From positions 2,108,001 to 2,172,000 of the forward strand of contig NZ_CP026951.1 in the NCBI RefSeq assembly GCF_003065485.1: a stretch of DNA of 64,000 nucleotides, given 5' to 3'. This DNA is from Salinibacterium hongtaonis (GTDB lineage Bacteria > Actinomycetota > Actinomycetes > Actinomycetales > Microbacteriaceae). A program made the position numbers and the translations under genes. Shown in pieces: positions 21,120 to 28,700 of this stretch (the first letter of the stretch is position 1; each line of letters begins with the position of its first letter). The notes under the pieces are model-generated. The model made no database searches. It was not told where the DNA came from and saw only the letters and a list, made by a program, of their open reading frames with translations.

Positions 21120-21503
21120 CTAGCCCGCAGCATCCACATAGACCCAGCGCCCGTCACTGCGCGCAAAAGTACTCGCCTCGTGCTGCACGCCCGATTGCCC
21201 GCCACCCTTCCAAAACGCAGAGAATTCCACGACTCCGTCGGTGTCGAGCATGCCGCCGCGCTCGGTGCGCTCAATATCGAGCCGATACCAGCGGATGCCC
21301 TCGTCGAGTTCCAGGCGCTCGGGCCGGGTTGCCGGATGCCACGTTGCCAGCAGATAGCCTGCATCCCCGACTGCGAAGGCCGAGAAGCGGGAGCGCATGA
21401 GCCGCTCAGCGGTGGGAGCGGCGGCACCTCGGTGAAGGGGGGCACAGCATGCGCCGTAGCTTTCGCCGCTGAGGCAGGGGCAGCGGGAGGAGTCGTCGAT
21501 CAT
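21120..21503 (-). CDS. YchJ family metal-binding (SEC-C motif) protein
   Basis: A 127-aa protein. The N-terminal SEC-C-like cluster CPCLSGESYGACCAPLH is followed by the UPF0225/YchJ body AERLMRSRFSAFAVGDAGYLLATWHPATRP and the NTF2-like strands VVEFSAFWKGGG and STFARSDGRWVYVD. The conserved cysteines suggest zinc binding; the biochemical role of YchJ is unknown. ATG 21503 is used because an earlier ATG would overlap the upstream EAL gene. It lies 20 nt downstream of the EAL gene and may be co-transcribed with it. Confidence 0.87.
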   Translation of the reverse strand: MIDDSSRCPCLSGESYGACCAPLHRGAAAPTAERLMRSRFSAFAVGDAGYLLATWHPATRPERLELDEGIRWYRLDIERTERGGMLDTDGVVEFSAFWKGGGQSGVQHEASTFARSDGRWVYVDAAG

Positions 21504-21523
21504 AAGCTGTGCTCGTTGCGGCT

Positions 21524-22183
21524 TTAGCGGCCGACCCATTCCTCCGCAAGCGCGGGGTAGCCATACAGGTACCCCTGCCCCAGCTCGTATCCAATGTCCT
21601 GGAGCAGTCTCGCCTGCGCGGGAGTCTCTACGCCCTCGGCGAGGGCGATCGCGTTCACAGAGTGGGCTGCCTCGCAGAACATCAGCAGCCCCGCCATATC
21701 AGGCACCGTGTCGACCGCCGCCTGGAGAACCGACTTGTCGACCTTCACGATCGACGGATTCGAATTGTGCACTCGTTCAATATCCGAATGCCGGGCCCCA
21801 GCGTCGTCGAGCAATAGCGCGACCCCGAGCGAGCGCACGGTCTGGCGTAGGCCCTCATAGAAGCTCACGGCCGACATCTCTGAAAGCTCGATGCCCCACT
21901 CGTGGGTGCGCTCGGAGAGCACTGCGGGGAGACGCTCGTCAACGAGCGTCTCAGCGCTTGAGTTCATCGTGATGAGGGCATCCGACTTGAGCGATTTACA
22001 TGACTCGACGGCGCTGCTGATGAGTTCGAGTTCCAAGTCCACGAGCGTGCCCTTTGCTCGCGCGTCGGCGAGGTGCGCGAGAGGAGAGCGCCCATCGTCA
22101 AAGCGCGCGAGGGCTTCGTAGCCCACCACTTGCCAGTCGACGATGCGCACGATGGGTTGGAATACAACATGATGTCCAACCAT
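21524..22183 (-). CDS. Stand-alone EAL domain protein, putative c-di-GMP phosphodiesterase
   Basis: A 219-aa minimal EAL domain without sensor or membrane segments. The residues that bind metal and substrate in active EAL enzymes appear present: EAL in VGYEALARF, Asn in ITMNSS, Glu in GIELSE, the double Asp in LLLDDAG, Lys in IVKVDKS, Glu in ALAEGVET and Gln in LGQGYLYG. It should therefore cleave c-di-GMP to pGpG. AGAAAGG lies 8 nt before the ATG. It is divergent from the GGDEF gene, so a matched make/break pair for c-di-GMP sits around one intergenic region. Confidence 0.9.
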   Translation of the reverse strand: MVGHHVVFQPIVRIVDWQVVGYEALARFDDGRSPLAHLADARAKGTLVDLELELISSAVESCKSLKSDALITMNSSAETLVDERLPAVLSERTHEWGIELSEMSAVSFYEGLRQTVRSLGVALLLDDAGARHSDIERVHNSNPSIVKVDKSVLQAAVDTVPDMAGLLMFCEAAHSVNAIALAEGVETPAQARLLQDIGYELGQGYLYGYPALAEEWVGR

Positions 22184-22294
22184 GTGTTGCGCCTTTCTTG
22201 CAGTGGCTTTTGGGTCACATCCCCTGGCCTTGGCCGGATGTCCACTACCCTGAACCCTAACGGATTCGCCGCTGTTCCCGGGAAAGGACGCCAG

Positions 22295-24298
22295 GTGGGC
22301 ATCCCCTTCTCGACTGACGATTCACAGCGGCTTCAACTGCGCTCGCCCGAGCCGCAAACGAGCCCCGGCACCGTGCAGGCCAGCGGCATCATGCTGGGTA
22401 TCTCGGCGTCACCCTCGTCTGCAACGGTCATCGCCGTCTCCGACTCGTGCGAGTCCCTGTGGGGCCTGCGGCCGGACGAGGTGCTCGATCGACCGCTCGA
22501 TGATTTTGTTCCAGGCTATGCGCCCAGTCGCTCCGGATCGCTCAGCCACAGCAGTCCCCAGCTGGTCACCGACTTTCACGGCACGACGTGGTATTCCACC
22601 GCCACGTTCATGCAGGGCCAGACGGTGTTAAGCCTCGAACCTGGGCCGGGTGAAGCTACACCCGATGGCACGATCTGGCTTGCCGAGGCAGCAATGGCAC
22701 TAGACGACGTCGCCGACGTCCGCGAGCTGTGGGCCCTGGGATGCGACACGGTGCGCAGACGCATCGGGTTCGACCGCACTATCGCCATCGAGTTCCACGA
22801 GGCTGGGCACGGCGAGATCGTCGCCGAGTCAGTGGTCGACGGCTTCGACCAGTTTGTCGGCCTGCACTTTGCCGCATCCGACATTCCCCGAGAAGCGAGG
22901 GCAGCGACCGGCAGGGTTCGGTCGACTCTCGTTCGCGACGCCGAAGCGATGCCGTCGATCGTGGTACCGCGCTCGGACCGCACCGGAACACCGTGGAATC
23001 TGAGCCTCTCACCGCTGCGCAACCCTGCACACCGGCATCTGGAGTTCATGCGAAGCATGGGAAATGCGGCCACCCTCACGCTGCACCTGCCAAGCAATGC
23101 CGGTGTCGCCTACATGATGGTCTCTCACTCCCGGGAGGCGCGCACGGTAGACCCTCTCACCCGCGCCAGCATCGAAATCTATGCGCGCCTTCTGCTCGAC
23201 CGAGTCGCGACCCTCGCGCGCAATGCCGAGCTTCACCGCCGCGCCAACATCGTGGCAATCGTGCACCAGCTCACTGAGCGCATCGGTGACGGCAGCATCC
23301 TTGACGCGCTCAGCGACGCAGCCCGAACAGGAATCGACACGGTCGGCGGGCTCGAACTTATCCACGCCGAAGCCGGCATCATCAACGTCCGCGGCAAACT
23401 TCGTACCCTCGGCCACCTCACCCTCGCAGAGGCGCAAGCGATCCACGACACCGTTAATGTGTGGCTGCAAACCCTGAGTCGCCATGGCGCACTCCTCACC
23501 AACAGGGTGAGCGAGGTGCACCCTAAGCTCGCCGAGGCTGCACCGGAGGTCGCAGGGCTGCTCGCGGTCTCGATCGGTTCGCAGGGCGACTACCTGTGCT
23601 GGGTACGCCGCCCCGTGGACCAGACCGTTCGCTGGTTCGGCTCGCTCGCCGCCGAGAGTCTCGATTCTGCGGCGACCGCCTCCCGCGACCTCTCGCCCAG
23701 GACCGACTCAATTACGGATGCCTCGCGCCCATGGTCCGCGACCGACCGCGAGGTTGCCGAGGAGCTGGCGCGTGAGATCGACGACAGGCTTCTTCGCAGA
23801 GTTCAGGCGGATCTCGCCCAGCAGGCGCTCGTCGACAGCCTGACGGGGCTGCCCAACCGTCGACTCCTGCTTGATCGTCTGAACTCCGCGCTCGCCCGCG
23901 CAAGTCGGGGCCACCACTGCGTCGTGCTCTTCATCGACCTCAACGACTTCAAAGAGGTCAACGACCGCTTCGGACACCGTGCAGGGGATGCAATCCTTGT
24001 CGAAACCGCGCGCCGACTCACCGAGGTTGTGAGAGAAACTGACACGGTTGCCCGTTTGGCTGGCGACGAGTTCGTGGTGCTCTGTGAAGACACCATGCTT
24101 GGCGAGGACGAAGCCGTAGCCGAGCGCGTTCGCCAGGCGTTCGAGCAACCCTTTAATGTGTTCGATATTCCTCTGCCGGTGCGAGCCGCTATCGGAATCG
24201 GCCAACTCGAACTGGGCGTTGATGCCGCTGGAATGCTCGACCGCGCCGACCGCGCCATGTATGAGGCCAAAGCCACGATGAAGGATGCGCCGCTCTAG
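22295..24298 (+). CDS. Phytochrome-like PAS-GAF-PHY diguanylate cyclase
   Basis: A 667-aa protein with a full bacteriophytochrome core. PAS is about 14-110. GAF is about 130-300, with AASDIPREAR (193-202) and the chromophore-pocket histidines at 248 (HLEF) and 278 (VSH). PHY is about 315-490, with the tongue motif LSPRTDS (466-472). GGDEF is 510-662, with AGDEF (589-593), the metal Asp in FIDLND and an inhibitory RxxD site (RETD, 580-583). The cysteine that binds biliverdin is absent: no Cys precedes the PAS, and the usual IQPHG is VQASG. No heme oxygenase gene is adjacent. GTG 22295 follows AAAGGA by 6 nt; ATG 22238 is possible. Confidence 0.87.
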   Translation: MGIPFSTDDSQRLQLRSPEPQTSPGTVQASGIMLGISASPSSATVIAVSDSCESLWGLRPDEVLDRPLDDFVPGYAPSRSGSLSHSSPQLVTDFHGTTWYSTATFMQGQTVLSLEPGPGEATPDGTIWLAEAAMALDDVADVRELWALGCDTVRRRIGFDRTIAIEFHEAGHGEIVAESVVDGFDQFVGLHFAASDIPREARAATGRVRSTLVRDAEAMPSIVVPRSDRTGTPWNLSLSPLRNPAHRHLEFMRSMGNAATLTLHLPSNAGVAYMMVSHSREARTVDPLTRASIEIYARLLLDRVATLARNAELHRRANIVAIVHQLTERIGDGSILDALSDAARTGIDTVGGLELIHAEAGIINVRGKLRTLGHLTLAEAQAIHDTVNVWLQTLSRHGALLTNRVSEVHPKLAEAAPEVAGLLAVSIGSQGDYLCWVRRPVDQTVRWFGSLAAESLDSAATASRDLSPRTDSITDASRPWSATDREVAEELAREIDDRLLRRVQADLAQQALVDSLTGLPNRRLLLDRLNSALARASRGHHCVVLFIDLNDFKEVNDRFGHRAGDAILVETARRLTEVVRETDTVARLAGDEFVVLCEDTMLGEDEAVAERVRQAFEQPFNVFDIPLPVRAAIGIGQLELGVDAAGMLDRADRAMYEAKATMKDAPL

Positions 24299-24334
24299 TA
24301 CGCGCGAACGGCCGGGTGGCTCGCCAGGCGAGGG

Positions 24335-24724
24335 CTAATGCGCCAGTGCCCGCGCCTTGAGCGACTCATACTCGTCCGGAGTGATTGTTCCCGCGTCCAA
24401 CAGTTCTTTGGCTCTAGCAATCTCTGCGGCGGGGTTGGAGCTAGCTACCTGCTTGATATAGGCATCCGTCGCTGATTTGGCCTGCTGCTCGGCCTCTGCG
24501 GTGCGCTCCGCCATGCCACTGCCCCGGGCGATGAGATAGACGAGCGCGGTGAGAAAAGGCACGACAACCAAAAAGATGACCCACACCGCCTTCCCCCAAC
24601 CGCTGAGTTTTCGATCCCTAAAGAGGTCGGCAAAGATCGCCACAAGCGCGAAGAGGTAAGCAACGAACACGAAGACCCACAGGAACCACCAAATGATGTC
24701 CCAGAAGCTGTTCCAGAAGTTCAT
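24335..24724 (-). CDS. PLDc_N/SHOCT-domain membrane protein
   Basis: A 129-aa protein with two TM segments (about 10-32 and 45-67) of the PLDc_N type, with the RKLSGWGKAVW turn between them. A coiled stretch follows, then a C-terminal SHOCT motif ARAKELLDAGTITPDEYESLKARAL. SHOCT domains are short oligomerisation modules. The function is unknown. AAAGGA lies 5 nt before the ATG. It is convergent with the phytochrome-like gene. Confidence 0.85.
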   Translation of the reverse strand: MNFWNSFWDIIWWFLWVFVFVAYLFALVAIFADLFRDRKLSGWGKAVWVIFLVVVPFLTALVYLIARGSGMAERTAEAEQQAKSATDAYIKQVASSNPAAEIARAKELLDAGTITPDEYESLKARALAH

Positions 24725-24829
24725 GACAGTCCTTTCGCCAGCGCTCGAATCGATTCAGAGCCTAAGCAGCACGCCGGAGCCTGACCTCACCCTCCGGGGA
24801 TGACGGAATCACCGGGGCCTGCGCCCTTC

Positions 24830-24890
24830 GCTGAGGGGCGCGAAATGCGTGTTCAGGATGCCCGCGAAGACGCATTCGGCGCCCCTCAGC
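24830..24890. repeat. Intergenic palindromic element, copy 1
   Basis: Outer arms GCTGAGGGGCGC and GCGCCCCTCAGC are perfectly complementary, the stem continues with ATGCGT/ACGCAT after a small mismatch, and the loop is about 20 nt. Outer arms match copies at 27050 and 42026. Confidence 0.8.
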
Positions 24891-24912
24891 AAAGAAGAGG
24901 GCCACCGGGAGG

Positions 24913-24950
24913 ACAACAAAAACGCCGCCCGGCATAAGCCGGACGGCGTT
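24913..24950 (-). terminator. Intrinsic terminator of tRNA-Ala
   Basis: On the minus strand a hairpin with 12-nt arms (AACGCCGTCCGG / CCGGGCGGCGTT, one mismatch, 6-nt loop) is followed by TTTGTTGT. It begins 26 nt after the tRNA gene. Confidence 0.75.
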
Positions 24951-24976
24951 TCTGTTGCGTTGCACGACGCGAAGTG

Positions 24977-25049
24977 TGGACCCTAGGAGATTCGAACTCC
25001 TGACCTCCTCGATGCGAACGAGGCGCGCTACCAACTGCGCCAAGGGCCC
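24977..25049 (-). tRNA. tRNA-Ala (anticodon CGC)
   Basis: 73 nt on the minus strand with a complete cloverleaf: 7-bp acceptor GGGCCCT/AGGGTCC, D stem GCGC/GCGC, anticodon stem CCTCG/CGAGG with loop TTCGCAT (anticodon CGC, reading GCG) and T-arm AGGAG TTCGAAT CTCCT. The alanine identity pair G3-U70 is present. The discriminator is A and CCA is not encoded. Confidence 0.96.
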
Positions 25050-25100
25050 GTGCGGTAACTACGATAACACCTCGCGCGGGCCGCCTTTGCACACGAATAA

Positions 25101-26153
25101 TCAGACGGCGCGGCGGCGGCGAAGCGCCTCATCGAGGTCGGTGGGTGCAAGCTCGACCTCGCCGATCACGCCCATCTGGGCGAAGCGGCTGGGGACTGCA
25201 GAAACCGCGGGGGTCTTGGATGCCGAGCGTGCGGCATCCGCATCCTCGATCCGAGGGGTGATCCTGGCGGTCTGCTGCTGGGCTTCGCGCAGGGCGTTCT
25301 CGGAGCGTTCGGATGCGTCGCGCAGTTGGGCGGCAGCATCGAGTTGCGGCGCCGCAGGGCGCTCGGCAGCTGAGGTTGCCCCGGCCTCTGCCCGGTCCCC
25401 AACGGGGCGCGCCAGGCGTGCGGCCGCTTCAGAGAAGCTCACGCGAGGCACAGCGGGCGCCTCGGGGCGCGAAAGGTACAGCGGCTTGGGCAGTTGCGTT
25501 GGCACCCAGCCCTCCGACTGGCGAACCTGGGCCTCTGCGGGCTGCTGCCAGAAGTCGGCGACGGGAGTCGACACTCGAGGTGCTGCCTGCACCTCTGCGG
25601 CGAGCTGCGCGCGTGCAGTAGAGACCGCAGCGAGCTGCCGCAGGAGCACACCAGCGCCCAGCGCCACGACCGCGGAGCCGATCACCATGGCAACTCCGGC
25701 ACCGGCAGCAACCTGGGCAACGCCGAATACCAATCCGATGATGGAGGCGACGAGCACCAGGGTTGTGATCAGCCGCGATCGTCGCAGCCTTCGGGATGCC
25801 AGCGAGCTCCGCGCCACCTGGGCGGCAATCGCCGGACGCGTCTCGGCCAGCGTGCGGGCTGCCGCGCGAGCATCCGCTGCTCTTTGGGCACTTTCGATTG
25901 CGCGGGTGCGCTGCATTTCTCGGTGCATAAACTTTTCTCGCTCTGCGACGCTTCTTGTCGAATTCTCGACCCGAATCTCATCGGGAACTTCGGCCGTTTC
26001 GGCCAGAATGCGCAGGGTTTGCTGAAGGCGAACCGCGTTGCGCTCGGTGGAGAGGTACTCGCGGCGACGAAACCAGGTCGGCACGAGATAGACGAGCCAG
26101 AGCACGGCGGCGATCGCAATCACGACGCTTGAGCTGAGCCCCTCGAATCCCAT
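25101..26153 (-). CDS. sepX: Divisome membrane protein SepX/GlpR
   Basis: A 350-aa actinobacterial protein. The N-terminal TM is followed by the family signature LVPTWFRRREYLSTERNAVRLQQTLRI, then a long charged coiled region, a TM hairpin at about 128-172 and a long Ala/Pro-rich cytoplasmic tail. SepX/GlpR stabilises Z-rings in Streptomyces, and in Corynebacterium GlpR is the membrane receptor of the gephyrin-like protein Glp. The neighbourhood (rimJ, galU, 5-FTHF cyclo-ligase) is conserved, but the glp/moeA gene that usually sits here is not in this window. TAGCGT lies 6 nt before the ATG. Confidence 0.85.
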   Translation of the reverse strand: MGFEGLSSSVVIAIAAVLWLVYLVPTWFRRREYLSTERNAVRLQQTLRILAETAEVPDEIRVENSTRSVAEREKFMHREMQRTRAIESAQRAADARAAARTLAETRPAIAAQVARSSLASRRLRRSRLITTLVLVASIIGLVFGVAQVAAGAGVAMVIGSAVVALGAGVLLRQLAAVSTARAQLAAEVQAAPRVSTPVADFWQQPAEAQVRQSEGWVPTQLPKPLYLSRPEAPAVPRVSFSEAAARLARPVGDRAEAGATSAAERPAAPQLDAAAQLRDASERSENALREAQQQTARITPRIEDADAARSASKTPAVSAVPSRFAQMGVIGEVELAPTDLDEALRRRRAV

Positions 26154-26159
26154 GAGCCA

Positions 26160-26165
26160 ACGCTA
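26160..26165 (-). promoter_or_regulatory. Leaderless-type -10 hexamer for sepX/glpR
   Basis: TAGCGT on the minus strand, 6 nt before the ATG at 26153. Confidence 0.45.
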
Positions 26166-26296
26166 CGAGCGGGTGGCGGTTTGGCGGCCCATTATCGGGG
26201 GTGTGTCTTGCGGTTGACCCCTCGATGCGGGGTGCCTTCCCAGGCTTCGCACTCAGTACTATGGGTGTTTCCCAAACCGATATACCAAGGAATCCC

Positions 26297-26992
26297 GTGA
26301 CCTCCTCCGCACCCGAAGCTGCAACACCCCAGCGCCGCCTCTCCGACTACTTCGGCAACATGGAGCTGATCATCGTGATCCTCCTCGGCGTCGTCTCGAC
26401 CGTAACCGCCTATGCCTCGTTTCAAGCGGCGCTTTACGACAGCCAGATGGCGGGCGCGTACACCAAGGGCCAGGCCGCCGGCACCGAGGCGGAGTCTCTC
26501 TACCTCGAGGCCAACCAGACTTACATCCAGGACGTTCAGCTGTGGTCTACGCTCACGCAACTCTCGATCGACGCCGAGAGCGCGGATGCCGCGATCGCCC
26601 AGTCGGCAAGCGACAAGTACGACGTTATGTACTTTCAGTCGGTGAGCGAAGGCCTCGACGGCGCCATCACGTGGGCTGCGGATGAGAACGAGGCGGACCC
26701 CGCGGTCTACACGGCCCCGTTCGACAACGAGGACTACATGAACACTCTGTTCAGCCCATACTCGGAGTCACAGGAGAAGGCCGAAAAGCTCATCGCAGAG
26801 GGCGACACCTACAACAGCCTCAGCGACCGCCTCACCCTCAACACCGTGCTCATGGCGATCTCGCTGTTCCTTCTCGGTGTCGCTGCGGTCGTCAAGGGAC
26901 GCCGAGCCCAGATTGGCCTCACCGCGATTGCGACGGTCGTGTTCGTTGCCGCTGCCGCGATGACCGTCTCGATTCCGTTCGTGGGGCTCTAG
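26297..26992 (+). CDS. Membrane protein of unknown function, TM-loop-TM-TM
   Basis: A 231-aa protein I do not recognise with certainty. One TM near the N-terminus (MELIIVILLGVVSTVTAYASF) is followed by about 130 hydrophilic, strongly acidic residues rich in helix formers, and then two closely spaced TM segments at the C-terminus. The layout recalls DUF4337-type proteins. GTG 26297 is chosen because AAGGAA stands 4 nt upstream; the in-frame ATG 26261 is the alternative. It lies between sepX/glpR (divergent) and rimJ (convergent), inside a neighbourhood otherwise devoted to division and precursor synthesis. Confidence 0.72.
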   Translation: MTSSAPEAATPQRRLSDYFGNMELIIVILLGVVSTVTAYASFQAALYDSQMAGAYTKGQAAGTEAESLYLEANQTYIQDVQLWSTLTQLSIDAESADAAIAQSASDKYDVMYFQSVSEGLDGAITWAADENEADPAVYTAPFDNEDYMNTLFSPYSESQEKAEKLIAEGDTYNSLSDRLTLNTVLMAISLFLLGVAAVVKGRRAQIGLTAIATVVFVAAAAMTVSIPFVGL

Positions 26993-27049
26993 CGGCCGCG
27001 AGCATCCGCTGCCGTCCCCGCTGACGGTTGACCCCCTCACGCCTCCGCG

Positions 27050-27106
27050 CGAGGGGTGCGAAATGCGTGCTCCGGGCGCCCGGGAAGGCGCATTTCGCAC
27101 CCCTCG
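27050..27106. repeat. Intergenic palindromic element, copy 2
   Basis: Perfect 18-bp arms (27050-27067 and 27089-27106) around a 21-nt loop that contains its own CCGGGCGCCCGG palindrome. It sits between two convergent genes, so it could also stop transcription from both sides. Outer GAGGGG/CCCCTC is shared with copies 1 and 3. Confidence 0.85.
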
Positions 27107-27125
27107 GCAGGCAAGCCAGTGCGAG

Positions 27126-27770
27126 CTAGCGGCGCACGCCCGACGCGCGCCAGTCAGCCTCGGGGATGACCGCGTTGGCGGCGGGCACGCGACCGTCGCG
27201 CCAGCGGTTCAGCACGCCGCTGCGAACCTCTTCTGCGACGAGCGCGAAGCAGAAGTGGTCGCGCCAGTCCCCGTCGATGTGGATGTATCGCCGACGAAGC
27301 CCCTCGTACCGAAACCCGAGCTTCTCCACGACGCGCAACGAGGCCGCATTCTCGGGACGGATGCAGATCTCCATGCGGTGCAGGCCCATCTGAAAGAAGC
27401 AGTGGTCCGTCGCGAGGGCAACCGCGGTGGGGGTTGCTCCCTTACCCGCGAAGCGCTGAGAGACCCAGTACCCGAGGGTGGCCGACGACAGCGACCCATA
27501 GGTGATGCCCGACACGTTGAGCTGCCCGGCGAATTCGCCGTCGTACTCGATCGCATAGGGCATGCCGTGGCCTCCGCGGGAGTGCGCCAACAGATTGCGG
27601 ATGCTGTAGCGAGTATCCAGAGAGACCGGCCCATAGGGGCTGGTCGCCTCCCACCGGGTCAACCAGTCTCGGTTGTCGAGCAGTTCGCGCTCGAGAACCT
27701 TTGCATCGCGCACTCGGATGGGGCGGATGGTGACCGCCCCATCGCTGAGAGTTGGCACAGCAGTGACCAT
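27126..27770 (-). CDS. rimJ: RimJ/RimL-like GNAT acetyltransferase
   Basis: A 214-aa GNAT enzyme of the ribosomal-protein N-acetyltransferase type. Typical blocks are VTIRPIRVRDAKVLERELLDNR, GQLNVSGITYGSLSSATLGYWV, the acetyl-CoA loop RFAGKGATPTAVAL and the C-terminal ENAASLRVVEKLGFRYEGLRRRY. The substrate is probably an N-terminal amine of a protein, but this is not proven for actinobacterial members. The start is 2 nt after the galU stop (TGATCATG), so it is in a galU-rimJ operon and probably translationally coupled. Confidence 0.88.
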   Translation of the reverse strand: MVTAVPTLSDGAVTIRPIRVRDAKVLERELLDNRDWLTRWEATSPYGPVSLDTRYSIRNLLAHSRGGHGMPYAIEYDGEFAGQLNVSGITYGSLSSATLGYWVSQRFAGKGATPTAVALATDHCFFQMGLHRMEICIRPENAASLRVVEKLGFRYEGLRRRYIHIDGDWRDHFCFALVAEEVRSGVLNRWRDGRVPAANAVIPEADWRASGVRR

Positions 27771-27772
27771 GA

Positions 27773-28666
27773 TCAGTCGAGTTTGTCGGCGAACTCTTTG
27801 AGCCACGGGCGAAGCTCCGGCCCGAGGTCTTCACGGTCAACCGCGAGCTGCACGATCGCCTTGATGTAGTCGACGCGGTCTCCCGTGTCGTAGCGGCGCC
27901 CGCGGAACACGACGCCGAACACTCCGCCGGTTGCCTCTGGGGCATCGGCCATGGTCTGCAGAGCATCCGTCAGCTGGATCTCCCCGCCCTTGCCGGGCTT
28001 GGTGTTCTCCAGCACGCGGAACACCTCGGGGGTGAGCACGTAGCGACCGATGATGGCGAGGTTGGATGGCGCCTCTCCCTGGGCCGGCTTTTCGACGAGG
28101 CCAGTGATGCGAACGACATCCTCGGTCTCGGTTGGCTCGACGGTGGCGATTCCATACATATGGGTCTGGGCCGGATCGACCTCGAGCAGGGCAACAACAC
28201 TGGCTCCTCGTCTCACCTGCTCCTCGATCATGCGAGAGAGCAGCACATCGCGCTGGTCGATGATGTCGTCGCCGAGCAGCACCGCGAACGGTTCGTTGCC
28301 CACGTGCATCTTGGCGCGAAGCACGGCGTGGCCGAGGCCGAGCGGGTTGCCCTGACGCACGTAGTGCATGTCGGCAAGATCGGTGGAGAAGTTGACCTGA
28401 CGCAGACGCTCGGTGTCGCCCTTCTTCTCCAGCGTGGCCTCAAGTTCGCCGACGTGGTCGAAGTGGTTCTCCAGGGCGTTCTTGTTGCGACCCGTGATCA
28501 TGAGAACGTCGGTGAGTCCGGCCGCTACGGCCTCCTCGACAACGTATTGAATCGCTGGCTTGTCAACGACCGGGAGCATCTCTTTTGGCATCGCCTTCGT
28601 GGCGGGCAAGAATCGAGTTCCAAGGCCTGCTGCGGGAATGACTGCTTTCGTGATGGTAAACGCCAT
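27773..28666 (-). CDS. galU: UTP--glucose-1-phosphate uridylyltransferase
   Basis: A 297-aa enzyme making UDP-glucose for wall polymers, glycolipids and trehalose synthesis. The nucleotide-binding motif AVIPAAGLGTRFLPATKAMPKEMLPV is at the N-terminus. Other conserved blocks are PAIQYVVEEAV, RQGNPLGLGHAVL, LLGDDIID, GLVEKPAQGEAPSNLAIIGRYVL and RRYDTGDRVDYIKA. ATG 28666 fits the family start and has TACTGT 7 nt upstream; a longer open frame to 28831 lies over the cyclo-ligase gene and is not used. It leads an operon with rimJ. Confidence 0.96.
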   Translation of the reverse strand: MAFTITKAVIPAAGLGTRFLPATKAMPKEMLPVVDKPAIQYVVEEAVAAGLTDVLMITGRNKNALENHFDHVGELEATLEKKGDTERLRQVNFSTDLADMHYVRQGNPLGLGHAVLRAKMHVGNEPFAVLLGDDIIDQRDVLLSRMIEEQVRRGASVVALLEVDPAQTHMYGIATVEPTETEDVVRITGLVEKPAQGEAPSNLAIIGRYVLTPEVFRVLENTKPGKGGEIQLTDALQTMADAPEATGGVFGVVFRGRRYDTGDRVDYIKAIVQLAVDREDLGPELRPWLKEFADKLD

Positions 28667-28673
28667 GCCTGTC

Positions 28674-28679
28674 ACAGTA
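28674..28679 (-). promoter_or_regulatory. Leaderless-type -10 hexamer for galU
   Basis: TACTGT on the minus strand, 7 nt before the galU ATG. It lies 8 nt from the opposite-facing -10 of the cyclo-ligase gene. Confidence 0.5.
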
Positions 28680-28687
28680 CCTTTCCC

Positions 28688-28693
28688 TAGGAT
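28688..28693 (+). promoter_or_regulatory. Leaderless-type -10 hexamer for 5-FTHF cyclo-ligase
   Basis: TAGGAT, 7 nt before the ATG at 28701, back to back with the galU promoter. Confidence 0.5.
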
Positions 28694-28700
28694 GTCGTAC

